Positions 18,249-29,115 of a stretch of 64,000 nucleotides of DNA are shown here, one piece after another (positions within the stretch are counted from its first letter, which is position 1; each line of letters opens with the position of its first letter). The notes under the pieces were generated by a model. The model was not told the DNA's origin, ran no database searches, and saw nothing but the letters and a program-made list of their open reading frames with translations. The DNA is from Anaerolineae bacterium. GTDB lineage: Bacteria > Chloroflexota > Anaerolineae > Aggregatilineales > Aggregatilineaceae. The DNA lies in the NCBI GenBank assembly GCA_018432315.1, contig JAHDLB010000005.1, positions 1-64,000 on the forward strand, given 5' to 3'. Made by a program: the position numbers and the translations under genes.

Positions 18249-19151
18249 CTACTCGTCCGTCGCGCACCAGTGGCTGAGATCGCGGCCCAGCAGGTCGCCC
18301 AGGCGCATCACTTCAGGCTCGAATTCGCGGCGCAGCCGCTGGCGCAGCTCGGGATCGAGCGGCGGGCGCGGCGCGTGGGCCGTATTGAGCGACCGCAAAA
18401 TGCCGGTCCCCTTGCGCATCGCGTGCAGGGCCGGCCCGCGCAGGTAATCCATGCTTCGGCGGAAGGCGAGCGAATAGGCGACATGCAGCCGCCAACTGCG
18501 GATTCGCCGGCTCTCGTTGACGCGTTTGAAGTCGACGCGAAAGTCGGGGTCGACCTCCAGGAACGCCAGCACGTCGCGGTACATCCCGGCGGCGTCGCGC
18601 TTCAGATCGTCGAACAGGATCACGTGCACGGCATCCCGGCCAAAGGCGTCGAAATAGCGCTCGACCTGTGCCGTATAGGCCGCGATCTCGCGGTAATACA
18701 GCGACTGCCGCCGCCGCCGCGAGGGCGGGAGCCTGCGCCCGGCCCGCCGGTCGGGCTCGGCTGCCAGCGCCGCCTCGAAGGTCGGCTCAGTCTCAGAGCC
18801 GGAATAAAGCAGGTGATGGTACAGCGAATGCAGCATGTCGACCGGCTCGCGCAGCATGATGATGATGCGCGCCTCCGGGTTGAACGCGGCGATCTCCTGG
18901 GCGGCAGTCTGTGACACCAGGTACCAGACGGATGCCTCGCCAACGCGTTTTTTGTCCCCCGCCGGGGCGAACAGCGCCAGGTATTCGTCCAGCGAGCGCG
19001 CATCGATGGGCACGTGTTCGAGATCGCTGCCGAAGAAATGCGGCTCTTTGCGGCCCGGCATGAAGATATCCGGATGCGCGCTCAGATACCGGTAGAGTGC
19101 CGTCGTCCCGCACTTGGGCGCGCCCACAATGAAGAAATTCGGTTTGACCAT
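18249..19151 (-). CDS. PAPS-dependent sulfotransferase
   Basis: 300 aa. The 5'-phosphosulfate-binding loop is at the N-terminus (FFIVGAPKCGTTALYRYL) and the 3'-phosphate site follows (ARIIIMLREPVDMLHSLYHH). This matches the Sulfotransfer_1/NodH-like class that sulfates carbohydrates in the cytoplasm. The start is 3 nt after the upstream flippase stop. Flanked by a flippase and a GT2 enzyme, it probably sulfates an exported glycan or glycolipid. Confidence 0.9.
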   Translation of the reverse strand: MVKPNFFIVGAPKCGTTALYRYLSAHPDIFMPGRKEPHFFGSDLEHVPIDARSLDEYLALFAPAGDKKRVGEASVWYLVSQTAAQEIAAFNPEARIIIMLREPVDMLHSLYHHLLYSGSETEPTFEAALAAEPDRRAGRRLPPSRRRRQSLYYREIAAYTAQVERYFDAFGRDAVHVILFDDLKRDAAGMYRDVLAFLEVDPDFRVDFKRVNESRRIRSWRLHVAYSLAFRRSMDYLRGPALHAMRKGTGILRSLNTAHAPRPPLDPELRQRLRREFEPEVMRLGDLLGRDLSHWCATDE

Positions 19152-19153
19152 CG

Positions 19154-20578
19154 TCACCACCTCAATCTCGGCAGCGGCCACAGCGCCGTGGTATGCAGGC
19201 CATGCCAGCGCCACGCCAGCCAGGCGATCGTCACGTTCCGCACCGCCAGGCTCACGCCGGAGCCAATCGCCGCGCCATCGATCCCCATCGACGGGATCAG
19301 CAGCACGTCGAGCACGACGTTGAGCACGATACTCAGCCCGATGATGGCGGTTGTCGGGCGCTCGAATCCGGTCATCATCATCAGCAAGGTCGCCGGTCCA
19401 GTGATGGCATTCACCAGTTGGCCCAGGCTCAAATAGACGAGCGTGGTCTCGGCGGGGACGAAGTCCTGCCCGTACAATCCCAGGAACGCGCCGCCAAACA
19501 GGATGAACAACACCGTGATCGGCAGCGCGCCAACCATGCTGAAGCGCGCGCCCTGCGTCAGCACGCGCTGCAGATTCCGCCGGTCGTCCTGGGCGAACAG
19601 GTGCGCGATGTTCGGCGCCAGCGCCACGTTCACCGAGGTCAGCAAGATCGAGACCAACTGCGTGCCGCGCAGCGATACCGTGAACAGCGCGACGGCTTCG
19701 GTCCCGCTCATGGCGCCCAGCAGCAGCGAGTCGATCTGCGAGCTGAGCGTCAGCAGCCCGCGGCTCACCGCAAACGGCAGCGCCGCCGCCAGCCAAAGCC
19801 GCGTTTCGAACGCGGGCACCGCCGCTTTCACGTTGGGGGGAACGGCGCGGTTCATCAGCGACGCGCTGACGCCGAGCGCCACGATGGTCGTCCCCACCGT
19901 CAGCGCCATCGCCAACAGCGGCGAGGCGTGTCCTTTCCCCACAGCGTACAGCACCGCGACCAGCACGAAGAACAGCAACGGCTGGACCACCTGCTCCGGC
20001 AGTTGGCCGAACACGACGTGCCGCAGCCCCTGCATGGTCGACTGCTGCACGAGCAGCTTGGTGCGCAGCGGCAGCAGCACCAACCCCAACAGCAGGGTGA
20101 ACAGCGCGATCTCGGCAATATCGGCCTGATCCGCCTTCAACATGGCGGGGCGCCCGGTCAGCTCGTAGGTGAGCCACGCCAGCCCGGCGGCGGCCAGCGC
20201 CAACCCCAGTGACAATCGCAAGGTCCAGCGCGGCACGAGGTCCAGCAGGCCGCGCATCATCCCCCACGCCGAGCGAGCCTGATACGCCGCCATGTCGCGG
20301 ATGAGCAGCCGGTCCAGCCCGGAGATCGAGGGGACGATCAGCAGGGTGATCCAGACGATGGCGAAATTGTACGCGCCGTAATTGTCCGCGCCCAGCCAGC
20401 GGGCGAGCACGAAGCTGGTCAGGAACTTCAGCGCGGTGTTGCCCGAGCGCAGCACGAACGTCCCGCCCGTGCCGCGAATCAGCCGGGCCTTCAGCGTGCG
20501 CCCGGTGAGCTGCCGTCCGACCGGCGACAACAGCACCCGCTCGCGCCACCGGCTCACCCCCTGCCCATCACCGCCCAT
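19154..20578 (-). CDS. Oligosaccharide flippase (Wzx/MATE-like)
   Basis: 474 aa, about 14 hydrophobic segments, with the N-terminal signature region (RGTGGTFVLRSGNTALKFL, ARWLGADNYGAYNF) of the polysaccharide biosynthesis flippase family. It should move lipid-linked glycans across the cytoplasmic membrane. It is first in the flippase-sulfotransferase-GT2 operon and divergent from rarA. Confidence 0.87.
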   Translation of the reverse strand: MGGDGQGVSRWRERVLLSPVGRQLTGRTLKARLIRGTGGTFVLRSGNTALKFLTSFVLARWLGADNYGAYNFAIVWITLLIVPSISGLDRLLIRDMAAYQARSAWGMMRGLLDLVPRWTLRLSLGLALAAAGLAWLTYELTGRPAMLKADQADIAEIALFTLLLGLVLLPLRTKLLVQQSTMQGLRHVVFGQLPEQVVQPLLFFVLVAVLYAVGKGHASPLLAMALTVGTTIVALGVSASLMNRAVPPNVKAAVPAFETRLWLAAALPFAVSRGLLTLSSQIDSLLLGAMSGTEAVALFTVSLRGTQLVSILLTSVNVALAPNIAHLFAQDDRRNLQRVLTQGARFSMVGALPITVLFILFGGAFLGLYGQDFVPAETTLVYLSLGQLVNAITGPATLLMMMTGFERPTTAIIGLSIVLNVVLDVLLIPSMGIDGAAIGSGVSLAVRNVTIAWLAWRWHGLHTTALWPLPRLRW

Positions 20579-20610
20579 ACCTGCGATCCGACCTTTTGCG
20601 TGCCTTGCGG

Positions 20611-20616
20611 TATAAT
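20611..20616 (+). promoter_or_regulatory. -10 element of rarA
   Basis: Perfect TATAAT in the divergent region between the flippase gene and rarA, 50 nt before the ATG at 20666. No strong -35 is seen. Confidence 0.45.
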
Positions 20617-20665
20617 CACGAGTCCAAAACGCGCCCGATGTTACCGCTTATCCCAGAGGCCCGCC

Positions 20666-22024
20666 ATGTCCGATCTATTCGATTATGCCCGCGAACAGCG
20701 CCAGTTCAATTACGCGCCGCTGGCCGTGCGGATGCGCCCCAAGACGCTCGACGAGTTCGTCGGCCAGGAGCACATCATCGGGCCGGGGCGCCTGCTGCGC
20801 CGCGCCATCGAGGCCGACCAGCTCTCGTCGATCATCCTGTGGGGGCCGCCCGGCACCGGCAAGACCACGCTGGCGAACATCATCGCGCACCACACCAAGC
20901 GCCACTTCAGCCGGCTCAACGCCGTGACCTCCGGCGTGAAAGACCTGCGCGAGCTGATCGCCGCCGCCCAGGACCGGATGGGCATGTACGGCCAGGGCAC
21001 CGTCCTGTTCATCGACGAGATCCACCGCTGGAACCGCGCCCAGCAGGACGGCCTGCTGCCCTTCGTGGAGGATGGCACCGTGGTGCTGGTCGGCTCGACG
21101 ACCGAAAACCCGTTCTTCGAGCTGGTCAACCCGCTGCTCAGCCGGAGCCGCGTCTTCCAGCTTCGCCCGCTCAGCGAGGCGGACGTGATCGAGATCATGC
21201 AGCGGGCGCTGGACGACACCAAGCGCGGCCTCGGCCAGCTCCCGATCCGCCTGACCGATGACGCCGCCGCCCATCTGGCGAACGTGGCCGGGGGCGACGC
21301 GCGCAGCGCGCTCAATGCGCTGGAGCTGGCCGCGCGCACCACCGCGCCCGGTCCCGGCGGCGCGATCCTGATCGACCTGGAGGTCGCGCAGGAGAGCATC
21401 CAACAGCGCGCCCTGCGCTATGACAAGAGCGGCGACGAGCATTACGACACGGTGAGCGCCTTCATCAAGAGCGTGCGCGGATCGGACCCCGACGCCGCGC
21501 TGTACTGGATGGCGAAGATGCTCCACGCCGGGGAGGACCCGCGCTTCATCCTGCGCCGCCTGTTCATTCTCGCCAGCGAAGACATCGGCCTGGCCGACCC
21601 GAACGGGCTGGTCGTGGTGTCGGCGGCGGCCCAGGCGTTCGAGTGGGTGGGGATGCCGGAGGGGCAGTATTTCCTGTCGCACGCGTGCCTGTACCTGGCG
21701 ACCGCGCCCAAGAGCAACAGCGCCGGCGCGATCTGGAAGGCGCTGGGCCACGTCGAAGAACACGGCGCGGGCGAGGTGCCGTCCTACCTGCGCGACAAAA
21801 CGACGAACATCTACGGCGCCGCCCGCGAGAACTACCGGCAGGCCATGGAGACGGCTTACGGCGATATGGGCGAGTACCGCTATCCCCACGACTATCCCGG
21901 CGGCTGGGTGGAGCAGCGCTATCTGCCGGAAGGCATGGCGCCGCCCGGCTGGTACGAGCCGAAGGAAATCGGCTACGAGGCCGAGGTCAAGGCGCGGCTG
22001 GCCCGCCTGGGCAAGGACGCCTAG
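20666..22024 (+). CDS. rarA: Replication-associated recombination protein A (AAA+ ATPase)
   Basis: 452 aa, the usual size for RarA/MgsA. Walker A is GPPGTGKTT, Walker B is VLFIDEIHRWN, sensor 1 lies in VGSTTENP, and the C-terminal tetramerisation and ssDNA-interaction region contains SSSTENP-like and YPHDYPGGWV blocks. RarA acts at stalled replication forks with SSB and RecA. The start MSDLFDYA is taken from family similarity; the upstream in-frame ATG at 20600 lies before the -10 and is rejected. Confidence 0.94.
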   Translation: MSDLFDYAREQRQFNYAPLAVRMRPKTLDEFVGQEHIIGPGRLLRRAIEADQLSSIILWGPPGTGKTTLANIIAHHTKRHFSRLNAVTSGVKDLRELIAAAQDRMGMYGQGTVLFIDEIHRWNRAQQDGLLPFVEDGTVVLVGSTTENPFFELVNPLLSRSRVFQLRPLSEADVIEIMQRALDDTKRGLGQLPIRLTDDAAAHLANVAGGDARSALNALELAARTTAPGPGGAILIDLEVAQESIQQRALRYDKSGDEHYDTVSAFIKSVRGSDPDAALYWMAKMLHAGEDPRFILRRLFILASEDIGLADPNGLVVVSAAAQAFEWVGMPEGQYFLSHACLYLATAPKSNSAGAIWKALGHVEEHGAGEVPSYLRDKTTNIYGAARENYRQAMETAYGDMGEYRYPHDYPGGWVEQRYLPEGMAPPGWYEPKEIGYEAEVKARLARLGKDA

Positions 22025-22036
22025 CCGCGCGCGGCC

Positions 22037-23272
22037 CTACAGGGCGGCGAGCAGCTTCGCGCCGAATTCGTCCGGCGTGCTGCGCTCGATCACCAGATCG
22101 GTCGCGCCGTGCCACGCCATGAAATCGCGCATCGCCCCCGCCACATCCGCGATCAACTCGTCCTCCGGCGCGATGTCCGGCTCCAGGTAGAGCGCCTTGA
22201 GGCGCAGCGTGCCGTTCGTGCGCTCCAGCTTGGGATCGAACCGCCCCACCAGCCGCTCGCGGTGCAGAATCGGCAGGCAGAAATAGCCCCAGATGCGATC
22301 CGCCGCCGGTTTGTAGGCTTCGAGCCGCTGCCGGAATCCCCATATCTGCTCGTCGCGGTCGCGCGGCCAGAACAGGCTGTCGAACGGGCTGAGGAACGTC
22401 GTGCGCTCGGCGCGCAGCGCGCCATCGGCGGCAGGCTCGGCCAGCGGCAGCAGGTCGCGGTGAACCAGCAGCGTGGCAACCTTCCCGCCCGCGGTTTCGG
22501 CGTCCACCTCGATCAGTTCGCCGCCCTCGACCAGTTCCGCCACGTAGGGCGCGGCCACGCCGCGTTTCATGTACGCGTAGTCGGCGATGTGCCCGGCGGT
22601 GCCGATGCCGAGCGCCCGCGCCGCCCGCGCGACGTGGTGGCGGTGTTCTTCGTGTGGCGTTGGTTCGGACGTATCGACCCAGCCAGGCAGCACGCGCTCA
22701 CGCAGATCATACACCCTCTGGAAGTTCACCCGGTTCGCGATCATGAACTCGCCGGTGTTGTACAGGTATTCGAGCGCGCGCTTCGCCGGTTTCCAGTCCC
22801 ACCACGTCCCCCGGTTGGGCCGGTCGTCCTTGAAGTCGGCGGCCCTCAGCCCGCCTTCCGCGCGCACGCGCTCGCGCACGGCTTCGATCACGGCGCGGTT
22901 GGCCGGTTCTTCACTCCACTTGGGCCACCACCCGCCCCCTTGCTGGTAGTAGCGCATCTTGTGCAGCCGGTAGCGGTACTCCGCCAGCGGGATGATCGAG
23001 GCCGCGTGCTGCCAGTATTCGAACAGGCGGCGGGCCTCCGGATCGTAAACCAGCCGGTCGAAATCGGCGGGGTCGTACTGCCCGACCCGGCTCCACAGCA
23101 CGAGGTAATGGCTGCGCCGGACCATGTGCAACGTGTCGATCTGGACGCAGCCCAGTTGTTCGACGATGTCGTACAGCGCGCCGGAATCGACCGGGGCCGC
23201 CAGGGCTTGCGCGTGCAGGGCCAGCCGGCGCACCACGGGCAGCGGCAGCGGAGAATGTGGGCTTGGGGTCAT
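22037..23272 (-). CDS. Winged-helix DNA glycosylase family protein (YcaQ/HTH_42)
   Basis: 411 aa. The QLGCVQIDTLHMVRRSHYLVLWSRVG segment, split here around the conserved QIDT, and the later PFDSLFWPRDR motif are typical of the YcaQ/AlkX family, which unhooks interstrand DNA crosslinks. ATG 23272 is preferred to GTG 23287 because GGTGA lies closer to it. It converges with rarA, another genome-maintenance gene. Confidence 0.85.
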   Translation of the reverse strand: MTPSPHSPLPLPVVRRLALHAQALAAPVDSGALYDIVEQLGCVQIDTLHMVRRSHYLVLWSRVGQYDPADFDRLVYDPEARRLFEYWQHAASIIPLAEYRYRLHKMRYYQQGGGWWPKWSEEPANRAVIEAVRERVRAEGGLRAADFKDDRPNRGTWWDWKPAKRALEYLYNTGEFMIANRVNFQRVYDLRERVLPGWVDTSEPTPHEEHRHHVARAARALGIGTAGHIADYAYMKRGVAAPYVAELVEGGELIEVDAETAGGKVATLLVHRDLLPLAEPAADGALRAERTTFLSPFDSLFWPRDRDEQIWGFRQRLEAYKPAADRIWGYFCLPILHRERLVGRFDPKLERTNGTLRLKALYLEPDIAPEDELIADVAGAMRDFMAWHGATDLVIERSTPDEFGAKLLAAL

Positions 23273-23410
23273 GGCATCACCATCCACAAGGCAGAGATCA
23301 CGTGCCCGGTAAATCTAGCACATGCGTTCTGCATTGTCAACCTGGACCAAATGCCCGCGCGGCGTTATGATCTCCCCGCTGGTTTCGCGCCATTCGAGAA
23401 AGCAAATGTC

Positions 23411-24079
23411 ATGAATACGAGGCCCGCGTGGGGTGCCCTGTTCGTAGGGGCGCTGGTGGTCGCCATCCTGTTCTTCTCGCCCCTCTGGCTCAAGGAGTTT
23501 TCGGGGTACATCGAGGAAGAACCCGAAGAGGCCATCTTCCCCGAGGAATTTCTCCTGTTCTCGAACGAGGAGCAGGATCGCTATACCGAGATGTACGACA
23601 GCGACCCGCAGATGGCGATCGACTTCGTCGGCGCGCGGCTGGCCGAAGACGTCGACGTCGAGGAGCCGAACTTGCCCGCCATCGATCCCAGCCCCGGCGA
23701 CGTGCAGCTCCTGCTCACCGGCGACTTCGCACCCATCACGCCGATCCGCCTCGCCAGCGGCACGGCCAGCATCTACCGGCTGTCGGATGGGCGGCGCGTG
23801 CTGCGGCTCGAAAACCTGGAGGCGATGAACGGGCCGGAGCTTCACGTGCTGCTCAGCGCCTACCCCAACCCCACCACCCAGGATCATCTCGACCAGGTGG
23901 CGAGCCTGCAGATCGATCTCGGCCCGCTGAAAGGCAACATCGGCAACCAGAACTACATGATCGAAGACCCGGCCTTCAACGCGGACAATTTCGCCGAGGG
24001 CAGCGTCGTGCTCTATTCGGTGCCGTATGAGACCATTTTCAGCTACGCCTCGCTCCGGCAGCCCTCAACCGGCCCCTAG
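23411..24079 (+). CDS. Single-TM DM13-domain protein
   Basis: 222 aa: a signal-anchor (about 8-25), a Glu-rich linker and a C-terminal DM13 domain (about 110-215) recognised from GTASIYRLSDGRRVLRLENL, GPELHVLLSAYPNP and LGPLKGNIGNQNYMI. DM13 has been proposed as an extracellular redox or electron-transfer module. The usual conserved cysteine of many animal DM13 domains is not evident here. It is transcribed alone. Confidence 0.7.
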   Translation: MNTRPAWGALFVGALVVAILFFSPLWLKEFSGYIEEEPEEAIFPEEFLLFSNEEQDRYTEMYDSDPQMAIDFVGARLAEDVDVEEPNLPAIDPSPGDVQLLLTGDFAPITPIRLASGTASIYRLSDGRRVLRLENLEAMNGPELHVLLSAYPNPTTQDHLDQVASLQIDLGPLKGNIGNQNYMIEDPAFNADNFAEGSVVLYSVPYETIFSYASLRQPSTGP

Positions 24080-24158
24080 CACGCGAGCGCTGGTACGAGA
24101 CGGCTGACTCGGTGTATAAACAGCTAGACGCGCCCTTATCCACGGTGGTGACAGACTC

Positions 24159-24947
24159 ATGAACCGACAATCCCCGTTTCTCGTCGCGCCCTACGCCGCG
24201 CTGGCCGAGGTCTACGACCGGGCCGGGCTGGCCGATTTCGCTGCCGGGGCGATCCCGCGCTACCTGGCGTACGTCCAATCGCTCGACTGGGCCGGACGCC
24301 GGGTGCTCGATCTCGGCTGCGGCACGGGGACCGGCGCGCTCTGGCTCGTGCAGAATGGCTATCGCGCCGTGGGCATCGACAACAACCCCTACATGCTGGC
24401 CCAGGCGCGCGCCCAGGGCGAGCGGTCTTCGTTCGACGCGCCGGACTTCGTGCAGGCGGACATGCGCCAGTTCGACTCACCCGTCGGCCCGGTCGACCTG
24501 GTGATGGCGATTGACGGGGTGTTGAACGCCGTGACCAGCCTGCGCGAGCTGGAGCAGACCTTCGCCAGCGTCAACCGCGCCCTGGACCCTGGGCGCTACT
24601 TCATCTTCGACGTGCACACGATCCGGGGGTTGGCCGATATCGGGGGCAGCGCGGACCTCGTCGCCTACGACAACCACGATGACCTGGTGATCACCGTGCA
24701 GAGCCGGTTCAGTTTCGAGACGCTTAGCACGACGCGCCTGCACACGATCTGGCGGCGCGAGGGCGACGCCTGGGCGCGCCAGGACGAGATCCACACCGAT
24801 CGCGGTTACCCGGTACAGGGCATCGTCGCCATGCTGGATCGCACCGGCTTCGACGTCCAGGCGACGCTGACCGGCGCGCTGGCGCCGTTCGACGCCGCCG
24901 CGTCCACGCCGGACCGGGCCGTCATCGTCGCGCAAAAACGCGCGTAA
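24159..24947 (+). CDS. Class I SAM-dependent methyltransferase
   Basis: 262 aa. Motif I is VLDLGCGTGTGALWL, motif II acidic residue in AVGIDNNPYM, and motif IV VDLVMAIDGVLN. This resembles Methyltransf_11/25 proteins whose substrates are mostly unknown. A TATAAA at about 24114 may be its -10. It converges with the SDR gene at 24971. Confidence 0.82.
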   Translation: MNRQSPFLVAPYAALAEVYDRAGLADFAAGAIPRYLAYVQSLDWAGRRVLDLGCGTGTGALWLVQNGYRAVGIDNNPYMLAQARAQGERSSFDAPDFVQADMRQFDSPVGPVDLVMAIDGVLNAVTSLRELEQTFASVNRALDPGRYFIFDVHTIRGLADIGGSADLVAYDNHDDLVITVQSRFSFETLSTTRLHTIWRREGDAWARQDEIHTDRGYPVQGIVAMLDRTGFDVQATLTGALAPFDAAASTPDRAVIVAQKRA

Positions 24948-24970
24948 GTCGCCGGTATCTATGTGCCGGG

Positions 24971-25972
24971 CTAGTTCGTCCCTCGCCCCGGCTGGATGCC
25001 CAGGCGCGCCATCTCGTGCTCGACCGTCGCGCGCAGCCCTTCTTCCAGCGGGCGCGGGTCGAACCCCAGTTCGCGCCGCGCTTTCGCGTTCGAGCCATAG
25101 TAGGACACCCCGGCCACCGTGCGCAGCCCCTCCGCTGAGTAGGCGCCGCTCAGCGGGACGACCTTCTCGACGAGGCCCAACACACCCGCCAGCGCCCGGG
25201 CAACGCCCGGCGAAACCGTGATCCGGGGGGCGGGAATGCCGAACCACTCTTCGCCCTTCTGCACCACCTCGGCGAAGGTAGCCGGCTCCCCGGCGATGAT
25301 GTACGACTCGCCCGGCACGCCCTTCTCCATCGCCAGCAGGTGCCCGCGCGCGGTGTCCTCGACGTGCGCCCAGCAGTACCCTGCCCCGCCGGGCGCCACC
25401 CGCAGCCGGCCCTGCAGCCACTCGATGAGCATCTCGCCCAACAGGCTGGTGTCGCCCGGCCCGTAGACTAACCCCGGCATGACGATCACCAGCGGCAGCC
25501 CGTCGCGGATCATCGGCTCGGCGACTTCGTAATGGGCCTGCCACTTGGTCCGCTCGTAGGCATTGATGAAGCCGTCGGCGTGCCGGTAAGTCTCATCCAC
25601 GAGCTGGCCGTGCGTGTTCGAGAACACGCCGACCGTGCTGGTGTAGACACCCTTGGGGATCGCCAGCTCGCGCATCAGCTCGAGCACGTTGCGCGTGCCC
25701 TCGACGTTGATCCGTTCCATCCGGGCCACGTCGCGGATGCCGATCTCGTACCATGCTGCCACGTGGAAAACGCCATCTGCGCCGGTCATGGGCCCGCGCA
25801 TGCTCTCTTTGTCGGTGATGTCGCCCTGGTGCACGCTGACTCCCAGCTTGACGAGATCGCCTGCCCGCTCCGGCGACCGGGCGATGGCAACCACGTCGTG
25901 ACCCGCCTCGACAAGCTGCTGGGCCACCTCGCCGCCAATGAACCCCGTCGCGCCGGTGATGAAGTATCGCAT
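24971..25972 (-). CDS. Extended SDR, NAD-dependent epimerase/dehydratase family
   Basis: 333 aa. The nucleotide-binding motif is TGATGFIGGEVAQQL at the N-terminus. The catalytic Tyr-Lys pair is in AYERTKWQAHYE, which fits a YxxxK active site. Closest in style to dihydroflavonol-4-reductase/HpnA-like proteins. The substrate is unknown. Confidence 0.83.
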   Translation of the reverse strand: MRYFITGATGFIGGEVAQQLVEAGHDVVAIARSPERAGDLVKLGVSVHQGDITDKESMRGPMTGADGVFHVAAWYEIGIRDVARMERINVEGTRNVLELMRELAIPKGVYTSTVGVFSNTHGQLVDETYRHADGFINAYERTKWQAHYEVAEPMIRDGLPLVIVMPGLVYGPGDTSLLGEMLIEWLQGRLRVAPGGAGYCWAHVEDTARGHLLAMEKGVPGESYIIAGEPATFAEVVQKGEEWFGIPAPRITVSPGVARALAGVLGLVEKVVPLSGAYSAEGLRTVAGVSYYGSNAKARRELGFDPRPLEEGLRATVEHEMARLGIQPGRGTN

Positions 25973-26049
25973 GATGCTCCTCTACGTCTCGTTTGCGTTC
26001 ACATAGATGATGTCAAAGGCCGCCACCGCGCCGCAACCCGGCCCCACAA

Positions 26050-26080
26050 ACAACGGCGGGCCAACCCTCGACCCGCCGCT
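26050..26080 (-). terminator. Terminator of the gcv operon
   Basis: Reading leftward after gcvPB, a stem CGGCGGG/CCCGCCG is followed by TTGTTTGT. It fits a Rho-independent terminator. Confidence 0.6.
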
Positions 26081-26107
26081 GAATGATCCTCGTTTCCGGT
26101 GTACGAT

Positions 26108-27631
26108 CTACTTCGCCGCCTCGGCGTCCCAGTCCGGAATGACCCGGCAGCACAGGATCAGGTCTTTGGCGGCGCGCACGTCGTCCACGCGCTTGACCGG
26201 CGTTACGTGCGGCGCCTCGTGCAGCACGTCGGGCGATTCCTTCGCCTCTTTGGCGATCGCCAGCATGGCCTCGACGAACGCGTCGCAGGCTTCTTTCGTC
26301 TCGGTTTCGGTCGGCTCGATGAGCAGCGCCTCGGGCACGATCAGCGGAAAGTAGTTCGTCGGCGGGTGGAAGCCGTAGTCCATCAGGCGCTTGGAGATGT
26401 CCAACGCGTGAATCCCATCGGCGTCCTTGAAGTGGCCCTCGCACACGAACTCGTGCCCGCAGATGCGCTCGAACGGCATCGGATACGTGCCCTGCAGCCT
26501 GCTGCGGATGTAGTTCGCGTTGAGCACGGCGTGATCGGTCACCGCGCGCAGCCCGTTCGCCCCGTTGATCGAGATGTACGTGAAGGCGCGGACCAACATG
26601 CCAAAGTTGCCCCAGAACGCCTTGAGCGCCCCGATGCTCTGCTCCGGCATGGTCAGGCCGTACAGCGGCGGCTCGCCTTCGTCGCCCTCGTCGACGATGG
26701 TCACGATCGGTCCCGGCAGGAAGGGCAGCAGCTTGTCGCCCACGGCCACCGGCCCGCTGCCGGGTCCGCCGCCGCCGTGCGGCGTGCTGAACGTCTTGTG
26801 CAGGTTATAGTGCATCACGTCGAAGCCCAGATCGCCCGGTTTGGCGATGCCGAGCATGGCGTTCATGTTCGCGCCGTCCATGTACATCAGGCCGCCGCAG
26901 CCGTGGATGATGTCCACGATATCCTGAATGTGCCGCTCGAACACGCCCAGCGTGTTGGGCACGGTGATCATCATGCCGGCCACGTCCTCGCCGCACACCT
27001 CGCGAAGCTTGTCGAGATCGACGTCGCCGTTGGCGTCGGACGGAATCTCGACGACTTCCAGCCCGGTCATGGCCGTCGTGGCGGGATTGGTGCCGTGGGC
27101 GCTGTCGGGCACGATGATCTTGGTCCGGTGCGCCTCGCCGTTCGCCAGGTGATAGGCGCGGATCATCAGGATACCGGCAAATTCGCCCTGCGCGCCGGCG
27201 GCGGGCTGCAGGCTGACGGCTTCCAACCCGCTGATCGCGGCCAGCCATTCCTGGAGCTGGTACATCAGCGCCAGCGCGCCCTGCACCGTCGACGGATCTT
27301 GCAGCGGGTGGGCCAGCGCGAAACCGGGCAGCCGCGCCATGTCCTCGTTGAGCTTGGGGTTGTATTTCATCGTGCACGAGCCCAGCGGGTAAAAGCCCTT
27401 GTCGATGGCGTAATTGAACTGGCTCAGCCGCAGGAAGTGCCGCACCACGTCCATCTCGCTGACTTCCGGCAGGTCGAGATCGTCGCGCAGCAGGTCCGCC
27501 GGCAGGTCGGCTTCGGGCACGTCGGGCTTGGGCAGAATAGCGCCGGTGCGTCCGGGCGCGCCCAGGTCGTAAATCAGCGGCTCCAGTGGCGGAGGCGCGC
27601 CGTTCTTGTTAACAATGAGTTCGTCGGTCAT
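26108..27631 (-). CDS. gcvPB: Glycine dehydrogenase (decarboxylating) subunit 2
   Basis: C-terminal half of P-protein in the two-subunit form; it carries the PLP lysine in MHYNLHKTFSTPHGGGGPG. With GcvPA it decarboxylates glycine and loads aminomethyl onto lipoyl-GcvH. 507 aa matches GcvPB. The ATG at 27631 gives MTDELIV; the gene starts 24 nt after the gcvPA stop, in the operon gcvH-gcvPA-gcvPB. Confidence 0.96.
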   Translation of the reverse strand: MTDELIVNKNGAPPPLEPLIYDLGAPGRTGAILPKPDVPEADLPADLLRDDLDLPEVSEMDVVRHFLRLSQFNYAIDKGFYPLGSCTMKYNPKLNEDMARLPGFALAHPLQDPSTVQGALALMYQLQEWLAAISGLEAVSLQPAAGAQGEFAGILMIRAYHLANGEAHRTKIIVPDSAHGTNPATTAMTGLEVVEIPSDANGDVDLDKLREVCGEDVAGMMITVPNTLGVFERHIQDIVDIIHGCGGLMYMDGANMNAMLGIAKPGDLGFDVMHYNLHKTFSTPHGGGGPGSGPVAVGDKLLPFLPGPIVTIVDEGDEGEPPLYGLTMPEQSIGALKAFWGNFGMLVRAFTYISINGANGLRAVTDHAVLNANYIRSRLQGTYPMPFERICGHEFVCEGHFKDADGIHALDISKRLMDYGFHPPTNYFPLIVPEALLIEPTETETKEACDAFVEAMLAIAKEAKESPDVLHEAPHVTPVKRVDDVRAAKDLILCCRVIPDWDAEAAK

Positions 27632-27654
27632 CGCATTAATCCTATTTGGCAGCC

Positions 27655-29034
<1,380 letters not shown>

Positions 29035-29070
29035 GTGGCAAAAAACTCCTCAAAAAAAGGTATCGATGAG

Positions 29071-29099
29071 AGGGCCGGATGCAGCGACACCCGGCCCCG
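29071..29099 (-). other. Intercistronic hairpin between gcvH and gcvPA
   Basis: GGGCCGG/CCGGCCC stem in the 81-nt gap. A T-run lies about 13 nt beyond, too far for a classical terminator. It may set relative expression or mRNA stability of gcvH versus gcvP. Confidence 0.4.
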
Positions 29100-29115
29100 G
29101 AACAGATCGGACGGG

